Part shown: positions 18,464 through 27,491 of the stretch, piece by piece
Layout: each line of letters begins with the position of its first letter
Numbering within the stretch: position 1 is the stretch's first letter
DNA from: Chryseobacterium paridis
GTDB lineage: Bacteria; Bacteroidota; Bacteroidia; Flavobacteriales; Weeksellaceae
Reading direction: 5' to 3'
Length of the DNA: 64,000 nucleotides
Assembly: GCF_016595215.1 (NCBI RefSeq)
Contig: NZ_JAENHK010000001.1
Span: 558,001 to 622,000 of the forward strand
The notes under the pieces: generated by a model
What the model saw: the letters and a program-made list of their open reading frames with translations, nothing else
Told to the model about the DNA's origin: nothing
The model's database searches: none
Position numbers and translations under genes: made by a program

Positions 18464-19750
18464 TTAAGCATTATCATCTAAAGCGATACTTTCCTGTTCC
18501 AATTCTTCTTTAGCAATTTTCTTAGGATTGGCAACCTTAGCAATTGTAAGCCCCTGTACAACAATCGAAAAAACCACCACACAATAAGTGATACTTAAAA
18601 TAATATTACTGTATTCACTTTTAGGAATAGACATCGCCAGTGCAATAGACACTCCACCACGAATTCCGCCCCAGAACAAAACTTTAATTGTTTGCGGGCT
18701 AAATCTCGTTCTAAAAGACATAAACTTCGTTGGCCCCCAAATTGAAATAAATCTTGCAAACAGAACCACAAGAATTGCAATAAGTCCCGGAATAATAAAA
18801 TGATTCAGATCTTTGATCATCAATAGTTCAAATCCGATAAACAAGAACAATACAGCATTCAGGATTTCATCAATGAGTTCCCAAAATTTAATGAGATAAT
18901 CCTGCGTGATCGATTTCATTTTGAATCTCACATTGAAATTACCCATAAATAAACCTGCGGCAACCATTGTAAGCGGTCCGGATATATGCATTTGCCTTGC
19001 GATAAGATAACCTCCCATTACCACAGAAAGAGTAACCAAAACTGAAATAATATAATCATCCACTTCGCGCATTAATCTGGAAGTTATCCATCCTAGCAAA
19101 ACACCTAATAGTAATCCACCTCCCGCTTCTTTAAGCAATAAAAGACCAATGCTCTCTACACCCAGGTCCACTTCTTTCCCAACAGCCAGCTGCAATACAA
19201 CAGTAAAAACTACAACAGCCATACCGTCATTAAAAAGAGACTCTCCCGCAACTTTAGTTTCCAAAGACTTTGAAACTTTTGCCTGTTTCAAAATACTAAG
19301 AACAGCCACCGGATCTGTAGGGGAAATTAAAGCTCCGAAAACAAGACAATAAATAAATGGAAGCTTAATACCTACTAAAGGAAGCAGGTAAAACATTCCA
19401 AAACCTACAATAAAGGTTGATATTACGACTCCTGCTGTTGAAAATATTAAAACAGGTCTAAACTGTTCTTTTAAATCATTAATATTAATATGAATTCCTC
19501 CGGCAAACAACAGAAAATTAAGCATCGCTCCCATCAGAACCTCAGTAAAATCAATGCTATTCATCAATTTATGAAGATGACCAAAAGTTCTTGGCAACAC
19601 TGTCTCTCCAAATAAAACGAGAAAAATTGAAACCACAATGGCAATAACCATAATTCCGATGGTACTCGGAAGTTTAAGAAACCTGTAGTTGAGGTAGGCG
19701 AATATGGATGCTAAAACTATTAATGCTGAAAATGAATAATATAATTCCAC
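18464..19750 (-). CDS. Cation:proton antiporter (CPA1/NhaP type)
   Basis: This 428-residue polytopic antiporter has CPA1 hallmarks: GALISPTDPVAVLSILK, AGESLFNDGMAVVVFTV with the FNDG motif, and ILFLFIGFELL. It probably exchanges Na+ or K+ for H+ at the inner membrane. A GTG at 19750 is the start; no ATG lies near. The gene is followed at a 4-nt gap by the AlkD-like gene, and preceded at 15 nt by the DUF4919 gene, in one presumed minus-strand operon beginning at hflX. Confidence 0.92.
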   Translation of the reverse strand: MELYYSFSALIVLASIFAYLNYRFLKLPSTIGIMVIAIVVSIFLVLFGETVLPRTFGHLHKLMNSIDFTEVLMGAMLNFLLFAGGIHININDLKEQFRPVLIFSTAGVVISTFIVGFGMFYLLPLVGIKLPFIYCLVFGALISPTDPVAVLSILKQAKVSKSLETKVAGESLFNDGMAVVVFTVVLQLAVGKEVDLGVESIGLLLLKEAGGGLLLGVLLGWITSRLMREVDDYIISVLVTLSVVMGGYLIARQMHISGPLTMVAAGLFMGNFNVRFKMKSITQDYLIKFWELIDEILNAVLFLFIGFELLMIKDLNHFIIPGLIAILVVLFARFISIWGPTKFMSFRTRFSPQTIKVLFWGGIRGGVSIALAMSIPKSEYSNIILSITYCVVVFSIVVQGLTIAKVANPKKIAKEELEQESIALDDNA

Positions 19751-19765
19751 TCAATTGTTTTTAAA

Positions 19766-20395
19766 TTAAAAGTCTAAATAAAGGACTTTGATATAGATTT
19801 TGTTGTTTTCTTTTTCCCACACATCGATAATCCCATCTTTCACTGTTTTTGAACTCTTTGTATATCCCTCTCCAAGATTTAGAATATTCAGAAAAATATA
19901 TTCATCACCAACAGAATTGACTTGAAATGCAGTTTTCTCCGATTTTCCATCTCCGGAACTCTTTATTGCATCTGCCAACAATCTGAGTTGGGCAAGATGG
20001 TGAGTGAAATTGCTAATATCTTTTTTGTAATCATAAGCACGAAGCAAAATCAACAGAACATCCAGATTGGTTGGATCTTTACCATACAGAATCTTTCCTA
20101 TTCTTATACAATCTTCAAAATTGTTATTTTTGAATGCTTCAGCCATGCTTTTAAAATCCTCATCCGAAGTCGTCAATTTATTATCTTCAAAATTCCTTCC
20201 ATAGTAAAGGTACTGTGCCTCAATGCTATCTAATGACTTTGGAATTCCTTTATATTTAAAAATCAACTTATCATAGTTATACTGTGATTCAGAATTTTTA
20301 AGATTTTTTTCTATACTTTTAAAATCAATCCTGGATTTCTGACTAAAGCCCAAAACTGAAACAAAAAGAGATAAAAGGAAAATGTAATATTTCAT
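19766..20395 (-). CDS. DUF4919-like exported protein
   Basis: This 209-residue protein has a signal peptide MKYYIFLLSLFVSVLGFSQ and helical, TPR-like central sequence (FEDCIRIGKILYGKDPTNLDVLLILLRAYDY). It ends with a strand-rich region. This matches DUF4919 from Bacteroidota as I remember it, of unknown function. Its ATG overlaps the stop of hflX by one base (TAATG), so expression is coupled to hflX. Confidence 0.7.
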   Translation of the reverse strand: MKYYIFLLSLFVSVLGFSQKSRIDFKSIEKNLKNSESQYNYDKLIFKYKGIPKSLDSIEAQYLYYGRNFEDNKLTTSDEDFKSMAEAFKNNNFEDCIRIGKILYGKDPTNLDVLLILLRAYDYKKDISNFTHHLAQLRLLADAIKSSGDGKSEKTAFQVNSVGDEYIFLNILNLGEGYTKSSKTVKDGIIDVWEKENNKIYIKVLYLDF

Positions 20396-21621
20396 TAATC
20401 GTTGTTTTCTTCTTCCTCATCATTCTCAAAATACTCGAAAAGGAAATCATTATATGGAAATCTTGAAATATGGATCTTCATGACCTCATCATAAATTAAC
20501 TTCTTCATTTCCGGGAAGTTTTCTTTCTTCAATGCAGAAATAAATACAGTCGGATACTTGGATTTTGCCATCCACGTTTTTTTCCATTCTTCAAGAGAAA
20601 CATTCTTCTTTGTAGATGGAGTTAAATCATCGTCATCTTTTTTCTCATAGCTGAAATCATCAATTTTGTTGAAAACCATGATCATAGGCTTCTGATGAGC
20701 ATTAATTTCCATTAATACATGATTAACAGATTCTATATGGTCTTCAAAGCTCTCGTGAGAAATATCTACTACATGAATTAATAAATCTGCTTCGCGAACT
20801 TCATCCAAAGTAGATTTAAACGACTCCACTAGTTGAGTTGGTAATTTTCTGATAAATCCTACTGTATCGGTAAGTAAAAATGGTAGATTACCTATGACGA
20901 CCTTTCTAACAGTTGTATCCAGTGTTGCAAATAACTTATTTTCGGCAAAAACTTCGGATTTTGAAAGAGAATTCATAAGAGTTGATTTACCAACATTGGT
21001 ATATCCTACCAAAGCAGCGCGAACAACTTTTCCACGGTTATTACGTTGAGTTGCCATCTGCTTATCGATAGTCTTTAGCTTATCTTTCAATAAGGTAATT
21101 CTGTCACGGATAATACGACGGTCGGTTTCAATTTCTGTTTCCCCGGGACCTCTCATACCAATCCCCCCTTTCTGACGTTCCAAGTGAGTCCACATCCTCG
21201 TCAATCTTGGCAAAAGATACTGATATTGAGCCAATTCAACCTGAGTTCTTGCATAAGACGTTTGTGCCCGCTGAGCAAAAATATCAAGAATAAGATTGGT
21301 TCGATCTAAGATTTTAACTTCCATTTCCCTTTCCAGGTTTTTAAGCTGCGATGGAGAAAGTTCATCATCGAAAATTACAGTCCCTATTTCATTTTCTTTT
21401 ACGTATTCCTTTATTTCAAGTGCTTTTCCACTTCCGATGAAGGTTTTAGAATCCGGTTGAGTTAATTTCTGAGTAAAGCGCTTTTGTACAGTCGCCCCTG
21501 CCGTGAAAGCCAAAAATTCCAATTCATCCATATACTCAGTCAGCTTTTCTTCATCCTGATTTTGAGTAATTACACCTACTAAAACAGCATTCTCGTAATT
21601 ATGTTCTTTCTTTTCTAACAT
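20395..21621 (-). CDS. hflX: Ribosome-associated GTPase HflX
   Basis: This 408-residue protein has an N-terminal HflX domain (FIGSGKALEIKEYV, FDDELSPSQLKNLE), the segment RGPGETEIETDRR, and a GTPase domain with G1 ALVGYTNVGKST, G3 LTDTVGFI and G4 VFNKID. HflX splits stalled ribosomes under stress in model bacteria. The C-terminus ends in an acidic tail (FENDEEEENND). It is the first gene of a minus-strand run of at least five close genes reaching down to 17402. Confidence 0.96.
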   Translation of the reverse strand: MLEKKEHNYENAVLVGVITQNQDEEKLTEYMDELEFLAFTAGATVQKRFTQKLTQPDSKTFIGSGKALEIKEYVKENEIGTVIFDDELSPSQLKNLEREMEVKILDRTNLILDIFAQRAQTSYARTQVELAQYQYLLPRLTRMWTHLERQKGGIGMRGPGETEIETDRRIIRDRITLLKDKLKTIDKQMATQRNNRGKVVRAALVGYTNVGKSTLMNSLSKSEVFAENKLFATLDTTVRKVVIGNLPFLLTDTVGFIRKLPTQLVESFKSTLDEVREADLLIHVVDISHESFEDHIESVNHVLMEINAHQKPMIMVFNKIDDFSYEKKDDDDLTPSTKKNVSLEEWKKTWMAKSKYPTVFISALKKENFPEMKKLIYDEVMKIHISRFPYNDFLFEYFENDEEEENND

Positions 21622-21933
21622 TAAGTTCTATCTATGTTTATGAGATTTACAAGTTACCCTTTTTAAGGATAAAAAACAAAATGATTTTTGGAATAACCGG
21701 AAATTTTAATGTTAATTTAAGCTTGCAATCGTATAGTTTTACGGAAAATTAATAATTGTTTTAAGCCATATTTTTATTTTTAAACATTAAAACAGCTAAA
21801 TCAACAAAAACGAAAAGTGTGCCTAAATACCTAATTAGATATCACATATACAATCGTTAGTAATAATCAATACAATCTGATTGAATTATTGAGTAAATTG
21901 AATATCCAAATGAACTTTTAAAAGTTAGGTGAA
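21622..21933. other. 312-nt AT-rich divergent intergenic region
   Basis: This gap separates hflX (minus) from the LLM oxidoreductase (plus). I see no RNA gene or convincing full promoter. The only structure noted is a short palindrome, CAATCTGATTG at 21873-21883. Confidence 0.5.
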
Positions 21934-22974
21934 ATGGACGATCAAGTAGAAAACAATTCAAAAGAAAAAATAATGAAACTGAGCATTTTAGATCAATCTC
22001 CTGTTATTCTGGGCAAACATCCGGAAGAAATATTAAAGAACAGTATCGAACTGGCTCAGTGGGCAGAACACCTCAACTATGAAAGTATTCTATTCTCAGA
22101 ACACCACGGCGTACCAGGTTATGCCAGTTCAAGTCCTGAAATTCTTGCGGCAGTTGTTTTAGCAAAAACACAAAAAATAAAAGTCGGTACTGCAGGCATT
22201 ATGCTCCGCAATTATTCTGCGTATAAAGTAGCTGGGACAGCAAAACTGTTGGCTTCTATTTTTCCTGGTCGTTTTGTTTTAGGTTTAGGGAAAGCTCCTG
22301 GCGGACTTAAAATGTCTTCGCTGGCTCTGAATAGCGATAAGCTACCAACAGTAAGTACGATTACTGAAAAGCTACAGGATATTGTAGGATATCTTTCGGA
22401 TGACACTTCCTCTACTCAGGAACGTTATGGTGATCTGATAGCACAGCCACAGCATCTACATCAAAAACCTGAGGTATGGTGGCTGGGATCAGGAAAAAAT
22501 TCGGCAAAAGAGGCTGCAAAAAATGGATTATCTTATTCTTATTCTCATTTCCTGATCGATGAACGGGAAAATGAAAATACAAATATCTATAAAAATGAAT
22601 TCTTACCTGGTGCTATAACAAAAACACCTCATCTGCAAATCGCTCTTTCTGTTTCCGTAGCCGAGGATTACAAAATGGCTCTCAGAAATGCATATTCAAT
22701 GGCTTATCAATTTTTAGAAGCACGAAGAGGATTAGCTCCAACGCCATTAATTCATCCTGATGAGGTTGAAGAAAGAATCTCAGCTCCGGAAGACACCATT
22801 GAGTTTCAGAAAGTCCTGAAAAATATAATCATTGCCACTCCAGACACAATTGGTCAACAGCTTTCCGAAATCGCAGCATTCTATAAAACGAATAATCTGA
22901 TCATATTGAATAATGTTTATGACAAGGATTATCGGTTTAAAAATTATGAGTGGATCATCAACAGCGTTCAATAA
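21934..22974 (+). CDS. LLM class flavin-dependent oxidoreductase
   Basis: This 346-residue luciferase-like monooxygenase family protein has the typical start LSILDQSPVILGK, then WAEHLNYESILFSEHH, PEILAAVVLAKTQKIKVGTAGIML, and GRFVLGLGKAPGG. Members use reduced flavin and oxygen on varied substrates; this one resembles the YhbW/MsnO8 group but its substrate is unknown. The ATG at 21934 has AGGTG just upstream; the usual family start would be the Met at 21973 (MKLSILDQ), so the first 13 residues may not be real. Confidence 0.88.
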   Translation: MDDQVENNSKEKIMKLSILDQSPVILGKHPEEILKNSIELAQWAEHLNYESILFSEHHGVPGYASSSPEILAAVVLAKTQKIKVGTAGIMLRNYSAYKVAGTAKLLASIFPGRFVLGLGKAPGGLKMSSLALNSDKLPTVSTITEKLQDIVGYLSDDTSSTQERYGDLIAQPQHLHQKPEVWWLGSGKNSAKEAAKNGLSYSYSHFLIDERENENTNIYKNEFLPGAITKTPHLQIALSVSVAEDYKMALRNAYSMAYQFLEARRGLAPTPLIHPDEVEERISAPEDTIEFQKVLKNIIIATPDTIGQQLSEIAAFYKTNNLIILNNVYDKDYRFKNYEWIINSVQ

Positions 22975-23136
22975 AGCAACATCCCTTCACTAAATTGTGA
23001 ATATTCTTGCTAGTAATTAGTTTTTATGTTAAAAACAACACGCAATAACATATATTAATATAATTTTAATAACTTTATAAAGATATTTTTGTTTTATTTA
23101 CATTAAATCTAAAAACTAATTAATAGCCAGAGAATC

Positions 23137-23850
23137 ATGATTACCAATATTAGATGTATGATCATTGATGATGACGAACTAGATCGCCTGGTTCTTCAAC
23201 ATCATATCAATCAATTTGATAATATCGAAATTGTTGCTTCTTTTGATTCAGCCGAAAAAGCAATCCCCTATCTTGATCTCCCTATAGATGTTTTATTTAT
23301 TGAAATCAATCTTCCAGGAATGAATGGAATAGAGTTTAGTAAATTAGCGTATAAAATCCCCTTTTGTATTTTCATAAGCTCACATTGTGAATTCGCTGCG
23401 GAAGCTTTTGAACTGGATATTTTAGATTTCATTAAAAAACCTTTAAAAGCAGACCGTATTCATCATTCATTACAAAAACTCTTCGAATTCCTTGAAATGA
23501 AAGAAAAGAGTGAGTGTCTTGATATTCTACTTGGAGAAAACAACATTAAAATAAAAGAGGGAAATACAATCCATCAGATCAAAATCACTGATATTCTCTA
23601 TCTGGAAGCCCTAAAAGACTACACAAGAATTGTTACCTCAGAAAAAAAGCATTGTATTCTGGATTCTATCGGTAACTTACTCCATCAGAATTATTTTGAT
23701 TCCTTTATTAGGATACATCGCAGTTACGCTGTTCCAAAATATCTCATCAGAAGCAAAACTACTCATGAAGTAGAACTCACCCATCAGATCAAGCTTCCTA
23801 TTGGTAGAAGCTATAAAGATAATCTCGCTTTTTTCGACATGCACAATTAA
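23137..23850 (+). CDS. LytTR-family response regulator
   Basis: This 237-residue regulator has an N-terminal receiver domain beginning IRCMIIDDDELDRLVLQ. The phospho-acceptor position reads LFIEINLPGMNG: an acidic Glu replaces the usual Asp at the first position of the D-I/M-N-L/M-PGMNG signature. A LytTR DNA-binding domain follows (ILYLEALKDYTRIVTSEKKHCI, IRIHRSYAVPKYLI). No histidine kinase gene is adjacent. It lies immediately upstream of a secreted-protein cassette, with a direct repeat between that resembles a LytTR site. Confidence 0.88.
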   Translation: MITNIRCMIIDDDELDRLVLQHHINQFDNIEIVASFDSAEKAIPYLDLPIDVLFIEINLPGMNGIEFSKLAYKIPFCIFISSHCEFAAEAFELDILDFIKKPLKADRIHHSLQKLFEFLEMKEKSECLDILLGENNIKIKEGNTIHQIKITDILYLEALKDYTRIVTSEKKHCILDSIGNLLHQNYFDSFIRIHRSYAVPKYLIRSKTTHEVELTHQIKLPIGRSYKDNLAFFDMHN

Positions 23851-23863
23851 AGGAAATGTCATT

Positions 23864-23888
23864 CGTCGATTTATCTCGTCGTTTATCT
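23864..23888 (+). promoter_or_regulatory. Direct repeat, candidate LytTR-type binding site
   Basis: CGTCGATTTATCT (23864-23876) is followed at once by CGTCGTTTATCT (23877-23888): two near-identical units with a 13-bp period. LytTR regulators usually bind paired imperfect direct repeats with 12-13-bp spacing. The pair lies 13 nt after the LytTR gene and 96 nt upstream of the secreted-protein cassette. Confidence 0.45.
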
Positions 23889-23984
23889 ATTTTCAAAATA
23901 TCCGTCTCCGATATGTGGTAATTTAGTCTTCTTAAATTCTTCTAATCAGAATTTCACGTACTAATAACCACAAAAAAACTTAAC

Positions 23985-24464
23985 ATGAAAAGAACATTTA
24001 TTTTCGTTTTCCTTTTCATTTTGTTTATTATAACCGGACATCTGAGAGCACAATCTGCTGTCCTGGCTACGGGAACAAGTGTTTCAGGAGGCAATGGTTC
24101 CATCTCTTACAGTGTTGGTCAAATTGCTTATCTGTCTAAAGGAAGTAATTCTCAAATTATGGAAGGTGTACAACAAGCATTTGAAGTCACCACACTCTCA
24201 ACCAATGAGACGACAACTACAGAAGATGGAATTTTACTCTATCCAAATCCCTTCAAAGATTTTTTATATCTGGATTTCACTGTAAATAGCTACAAGAATT
24301 CAGATTATCAATTATTTGATGCACAGGGTAAATTGATCAAAAAAGACAAAATCAATCAGTCAAAGTCAGAATTCAACTTCTCTGATCTTCCATCTGCCAT
24401 GTACATTATCAAAATCAATCAAGAAGGTAAAAACATCAAAATCTTCAAAATCATCAAAAAATAA
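23985..24464 (+). CDS. T9SS type A sorting domain-containing protein
   Basis: This 159-residue secreted protein has a signal peptide ending ITGHLRAQ. A short domain follows with GGNGSISYSVGQIAYLSKG and EGVQQAFEV, common in flavobacterial surface proteins. The C-terminal T9SS type A sorting domain runs from LLYPNPFKDFLYLDF to IIKINQEGKNIKIFKIIKK. It should be exported by the type IX system. It is the first of three closely spaced genes (5 and 6 nt gaps) downstream of a LytTR regulator. Confidence 0.85.
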   Translation: MKRTFIFVFLFILFIITGHLRAQSAVLATGTSVSGGNGSISYSVGQIAYLSKGSNSQIMEGVQQAFEVTTLSTNETTTTEDGILLYPNPFKDFLYLDFTVNSYKNSDYQLFDAQGKLIKKDKINQSKSEFNFSDLPSAMYIIKINQEGKNIKIFKIIKK

Positions 24465-24469
24465 CTACC

Positions 24470-26989
24470 ATGAAAAAAATTCTATTTATACTGGGGCTGA
24501 TACTGGGCTGGCTTTCGGTCTACGCGCAAGTACCCGAAAAAATGAGCTATCAGGCCGTTGTCCGAAATCTCTCAGGGCAATTAATCGTTAATCAAAGTAT
24601 CGCTATGAGAGTAAGTGTTCTGCAAGGCTCCGCAGTGGGACCTGTAGTATATTCTGAAAGATTGACGGGAAACACAAATGCCAATGGGCTTATCACTCTC
24701 GAACTAGGCACAGGAACTGTACTTACCGGAACATTTAATACAATAGTCTGGTCTACTGGAAATTATTATTTAAAAACAGAAACAGATCCACTGGGTGGAA
24801 CTAGTTATACGATAACAGGAACCAGTCAGCTTCTTAGTGTCCCTTACGCTATGTATGCAAAATCTGCTGGTGGTGGCGGAGGAAGTTTCACTATTCCTTA
24901 CACTGCTACTGCAAATAACGCAGCCAGCCTTTTTGCATTAACCAATGATGGTGATGGAGTTTCAATTGAAGGAATCAATACTACCACAACTTCAAGTATC
25001 GCTGCAGTAAGAGGTACCGTAAGCAGTACTTCTGCTGGAGGATTTTCATCAGGGGTCCGGGGGATTAATAATGGAACAGGAGGTTTAGGTGTAGGAGTTT
25101 GGGGAAGCCAAAATGGAAGTGGATGGGGAGTATACGGAGTAACCCCAAGCGGTCTTGGAGTTTACGGAAACTCATCAGGAAGTGGAACTGGTGTATACGC
25201 AAACAGTAATACAGGAACGGGACTTACCTCAACAAGTAATAATGGAATTGCTGCCAGCGTTGCGATATTCAATAATGCCAATAACAATAATGCCCTCAAT
25301 GTTTCAACTGTAGGAAATGGAACTGTAGTAAATGTTTCTTCTACTGGAAACGGAACCGGTGTTCTAAGCTCTACAGTAGGTGGCTTTGCCGTTCATGGTA
25401 CCACCAGCCAACAAAGCTCTGCAGGTATCGTTGGAGACAACACCGGAGCTGGAGAAGCAGTTGTAGGTAGAACGACTAGTGATATTGCAGGCGCTGTTGT
25501 GGGAAGAAATGATGGTGGTGGATACGGTGTAAGAGGATTTGTCTCAACCAACACAACAGGAACAGCAGTTGGTGTTTTAGGGCAAATTGGACTTAATAGC
25601 AGCAAAGGTCGCGCAGGAAGATTTGAAAATTTAAGCCAAACCAATGATTTCAATGCATTTGAAGTAGAAACTAACGGAAATGGAAATATTCCGGACAACA
25701 CTCAAGGAAATGCGTCGTCATTTCTTGTTAATAATGCCAACAGTGTTGCTGCAGCTGTAAGAGGAGAAGTTAAAACAATATTTGGAAACTTCGGAGCTGC
25801 AGGTATCTTTGGAGTATCTTCAGGAACTGGCGGTTTTGCTGGATTATTCCATGCGTCTAACACTGCCGGAAATGGCGCTGCTTTAGTCGCAATCACCGAT
25901 GGAAACGGAAATGCTATTACGGCCAATGCTAGTAAAGATGGAAATGGAGTTGAAACCAATATTGATGGTGCAGGAAATGCTTTATACGCATGGGTTCCAT
26001 CGTTTGCAACAGGACGTGCTGGAAAATTTAACATCTTCAATAATGCCAATACCAGCGATGTAATTACAGTAACCACAGTAGGTAATGGTATAGGCGGAAA
26101 TTTTAAAGTTGATAGGGTTACAGGAACCTCCCCTGCTGTGAGAGGAGAAGTTAACTCACAATTTGCCAATTTTGGGACCGCAGGGATATATGGTATCTCA
26201 TCTGGAACCGGTGGTTTTGGCGGATTATTTCATGCGAGCAATCCTGCTGGAAATGGGCCAGCTCTGGTTGCCATTGCTGATGGGAACGGAAACGGTATTA
26301 CAGCCAATGCTTCCAATACAGGAGATGGAGTAGAAACAACTGCTGATGGAACCGGGAATGCTCTTTTTGCATGGACCCCTAATTTTAGTAATGGTAAAGC
26401 TGCTCGCCTAGTTAATTTCAATACTAGCAACACGAATCCTGTACTCACTGTAGAAACTCATAGTAATGGATCATTAGCTGTATTCAAATCAGGAGACCCC
26501 GGAACAGTAAATGTTGCACGTATCAATTCTGCGGGAAGAGGATTCTTTAATGGAGGAACACAAACCGGAGGAGCGGATTTAGCAGAAGTTTTCGATGTAG
26601 AAGGAAATATTTCGCAATATGAAACTGGTGACGTTTTGACCATCTCAGTACACTCAGACAGAACCGTAGAAAAATCTTCGAAACCATATTCTAACCTGGT
26701 TGCTGGTGTTTACGCAACCAGACCTGGTGTATTACTTACAGAAGAACATATAGATGCTGACATTTCTGATAAAGTTCCAATGGGAGTGATTGGAGTTATC
26801 CCAACCAAAGTCTGCCTTGAAGGAGGAAAAATCAAAAGAGGAGACCTTTTAGTGACTTCGTCAAAAGCAGGTGTTGCCATGAAAGCCAATCCTAAAAAAG
26901 TAAAATTTGGACAGATCATCGGTAAAGCTCTTCAGGATTATAACGAGAATGAAACAGGAAAAATCAAAGTACTTGTAAATATTAAATAA
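24470..26989 (+). CDS. Large repetitive secreted protein with phage-tail-like C-terminus
   Basis: This 839-residue protein has a signal peptide (ends LGWLSVYAQ). Its N-terminal domain (MSYQAVVRNLSGQLIVNQSI, SERLTGNTNANGLITLELG, LLSVPYAMYAKSA) is common in large Bacteroidota surface proteins. The Gly/Asn/Thr-rich centre contains a roughly 125-residue duplication at about 428-553 and 554-676, marked by AVRGEV, NFG-AGI-G-SSGTGG, GLFHASN and DGNGN. The C-terminus, GGADLAEVFDVEG to RGDLLVTSSKAGVAMKAN, resembles end domains of phage tail-fibre-like and peptidase G2-like proteins; this is a resemblance, not a proven assignment. It lacks an obvious T9SS domain. The structure suggests an extended fibrous surface protein. 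Confidence 0.8.
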   Translation: MKKILFILGLILGWLSVYAQVPEKMSYQAVVRNLSGQLIVNQSIAMRVSVLQGSAVGPVVYSERLTGNTNANGLITLELGTGTVLTGTFNTIVWSTGNYYLKTETDPLGGTSYTITGTSQLLSVPYAMYAKSAGGGGGSFTIPYTATANNAASLFALTNDGDGVSIEGINTTTTSSIAAVRGTVSSTSAGGFSSGVRGINNGTGGLGVGVWGSQNGSGWGVYGVTPSGLGVYGNSSGSGTGVYANSNTGTGLTSTSNNGIAASVAIFNNANNNNALNVSTVGNGTVVNVSSTGNGTGVLSSTVGGFAVHGTTSQQSSAGIVGDNTGAGEAVVGRTTSDIAGAVVGRNDGGGYGVRGFVSTNTTGTAVGVLGQIGLNSSKGRAGRFENLSQTNDFNAFEVETNGNGNIPDNTQGNASSFLVNNANSVAAAVRGEVKTIFGNFGAAGIFGVSSGTGGFAGLFHASNTAGNGAALVAITDGNGNAITANASKDGNGVETNIDGAGNALYAWVPSFATGRAGKFNIFNNANTSDVITVTTVGNGIGGNFKVDRVTGTSPAVRGEVNSQFANFGTAGIYGISSGTGGFGGLFHASNPAGNGPALVAIADGNGNGITANASNTGDGVETTADGTGNALFAWTPNFSNGKAARLVNFNTSNTNPVLTVETHSNGSLAVFKSGDPGTVNVARINSAGRGFFNGGTQTGGADLAEVFDVEGNISQYETGDVLTISVHSDRTVEKSSKPYSNLVAGVYATRPGVLLTEEHIDADISDKVPMGVIGVIPTKVCLEGGKIKRGDLLVTSSKAGVAMKANPKKVKFGQIIGKALQDYNENETGKIKVLVNIK

Positions 26990-26995
26990 AAAACT

Positions 26996-27409
26996 ATGAA
27001 ATCTCTATATATCATCGCATTCGTATTATTAAGTTTCAACATGTATGCTCAGGAAAATAAAACTTCCGAACAGCAAGATCAAACTGTAATTTTAAAAAAT
27101 GTAAAAGAACATGAAGCTCAGATTTTAAAAGAAACACAGGAGAAAGCCAGTAAAAAACCGGTACAGAGTGGCTTGGCATCTGATCAGGGTCTGGAAGTTA
27201 AGAAACAAGAATCGAAAGCCAAACCTCAAGCTGACAATTCAGGGAAATTAATTCCGAACACTGCTAGTTTTGATGAGGTTTTAGCTACAATCCCCAATAG
27301 GAAATCATCACGTAAGGCAAACAATTCTGGGAACACAAATATGACCACTGCCGGCTTGCCCAACACAGCAACCCTTCAGGAAATAAAAAAAACCATCCCT
27401 AAAAACTAA
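26996..27409 (+). CDS. Exported Lys/Gln-rich protein of unknown function
   Basis: This 137-residue protein has a signal peptide MKSLYIIAFVLLSFNMYAQ. The mature part is highly charged and probably disordered (KEHEAQILKETQEKASKKP). It contains a twofold repeat, NTASFDEVLATIPN and NTATLQEIKKTIPKN, about 50 residues apart. It starts 6 nt after the repetitive protein, is the last gene of the cassette, and is followed by a terminator. I do not recognise a family. Confidence 0.75.
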   Translation: MKSLYIIAFVLLSFNMYAQENKTSEQQDQTVILKNVKEHEAQILKETQEKASKKPVQSGLASDQGLEVKKQESKAKPQADNSGKLIPNTASFDEVLATIPNRKSSRKANNSGNTNMTTAGLPNTATLQEIKKTIPKN

Positions 27410-27436
27410 TAACCCAACTAGATTTTTCAACAAAAG

Positions 27437-27464
27437 AAAGTCCGCAAATATGCGGACTTTTTAT
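27437..27464. terminator. Intrinsic terminator of the secreted-protein cassette
   Basis: A 10-bp stem AAAGTCCGCA / TGCGGACTTT with a short loop is followed by T-rich sequence. It may also serve the converging META gene, since A-rich sequence precedes it. Confidence 0.85.
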
Positions 27465-27491
27465 ATTCAATTCAATGCTAATTATTCATTA

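Noticed and set aside
25393..26919. Several long minus-strand frames inside the repetitive secreted protein gene
   Set aside because: They are antisense to a Gly/Asn/Thr-rich coding sequence, whose codon bias leaves the other strand free of stops; they have Pro/Val/Leu-rich sequences with no recognisable domain or start context.
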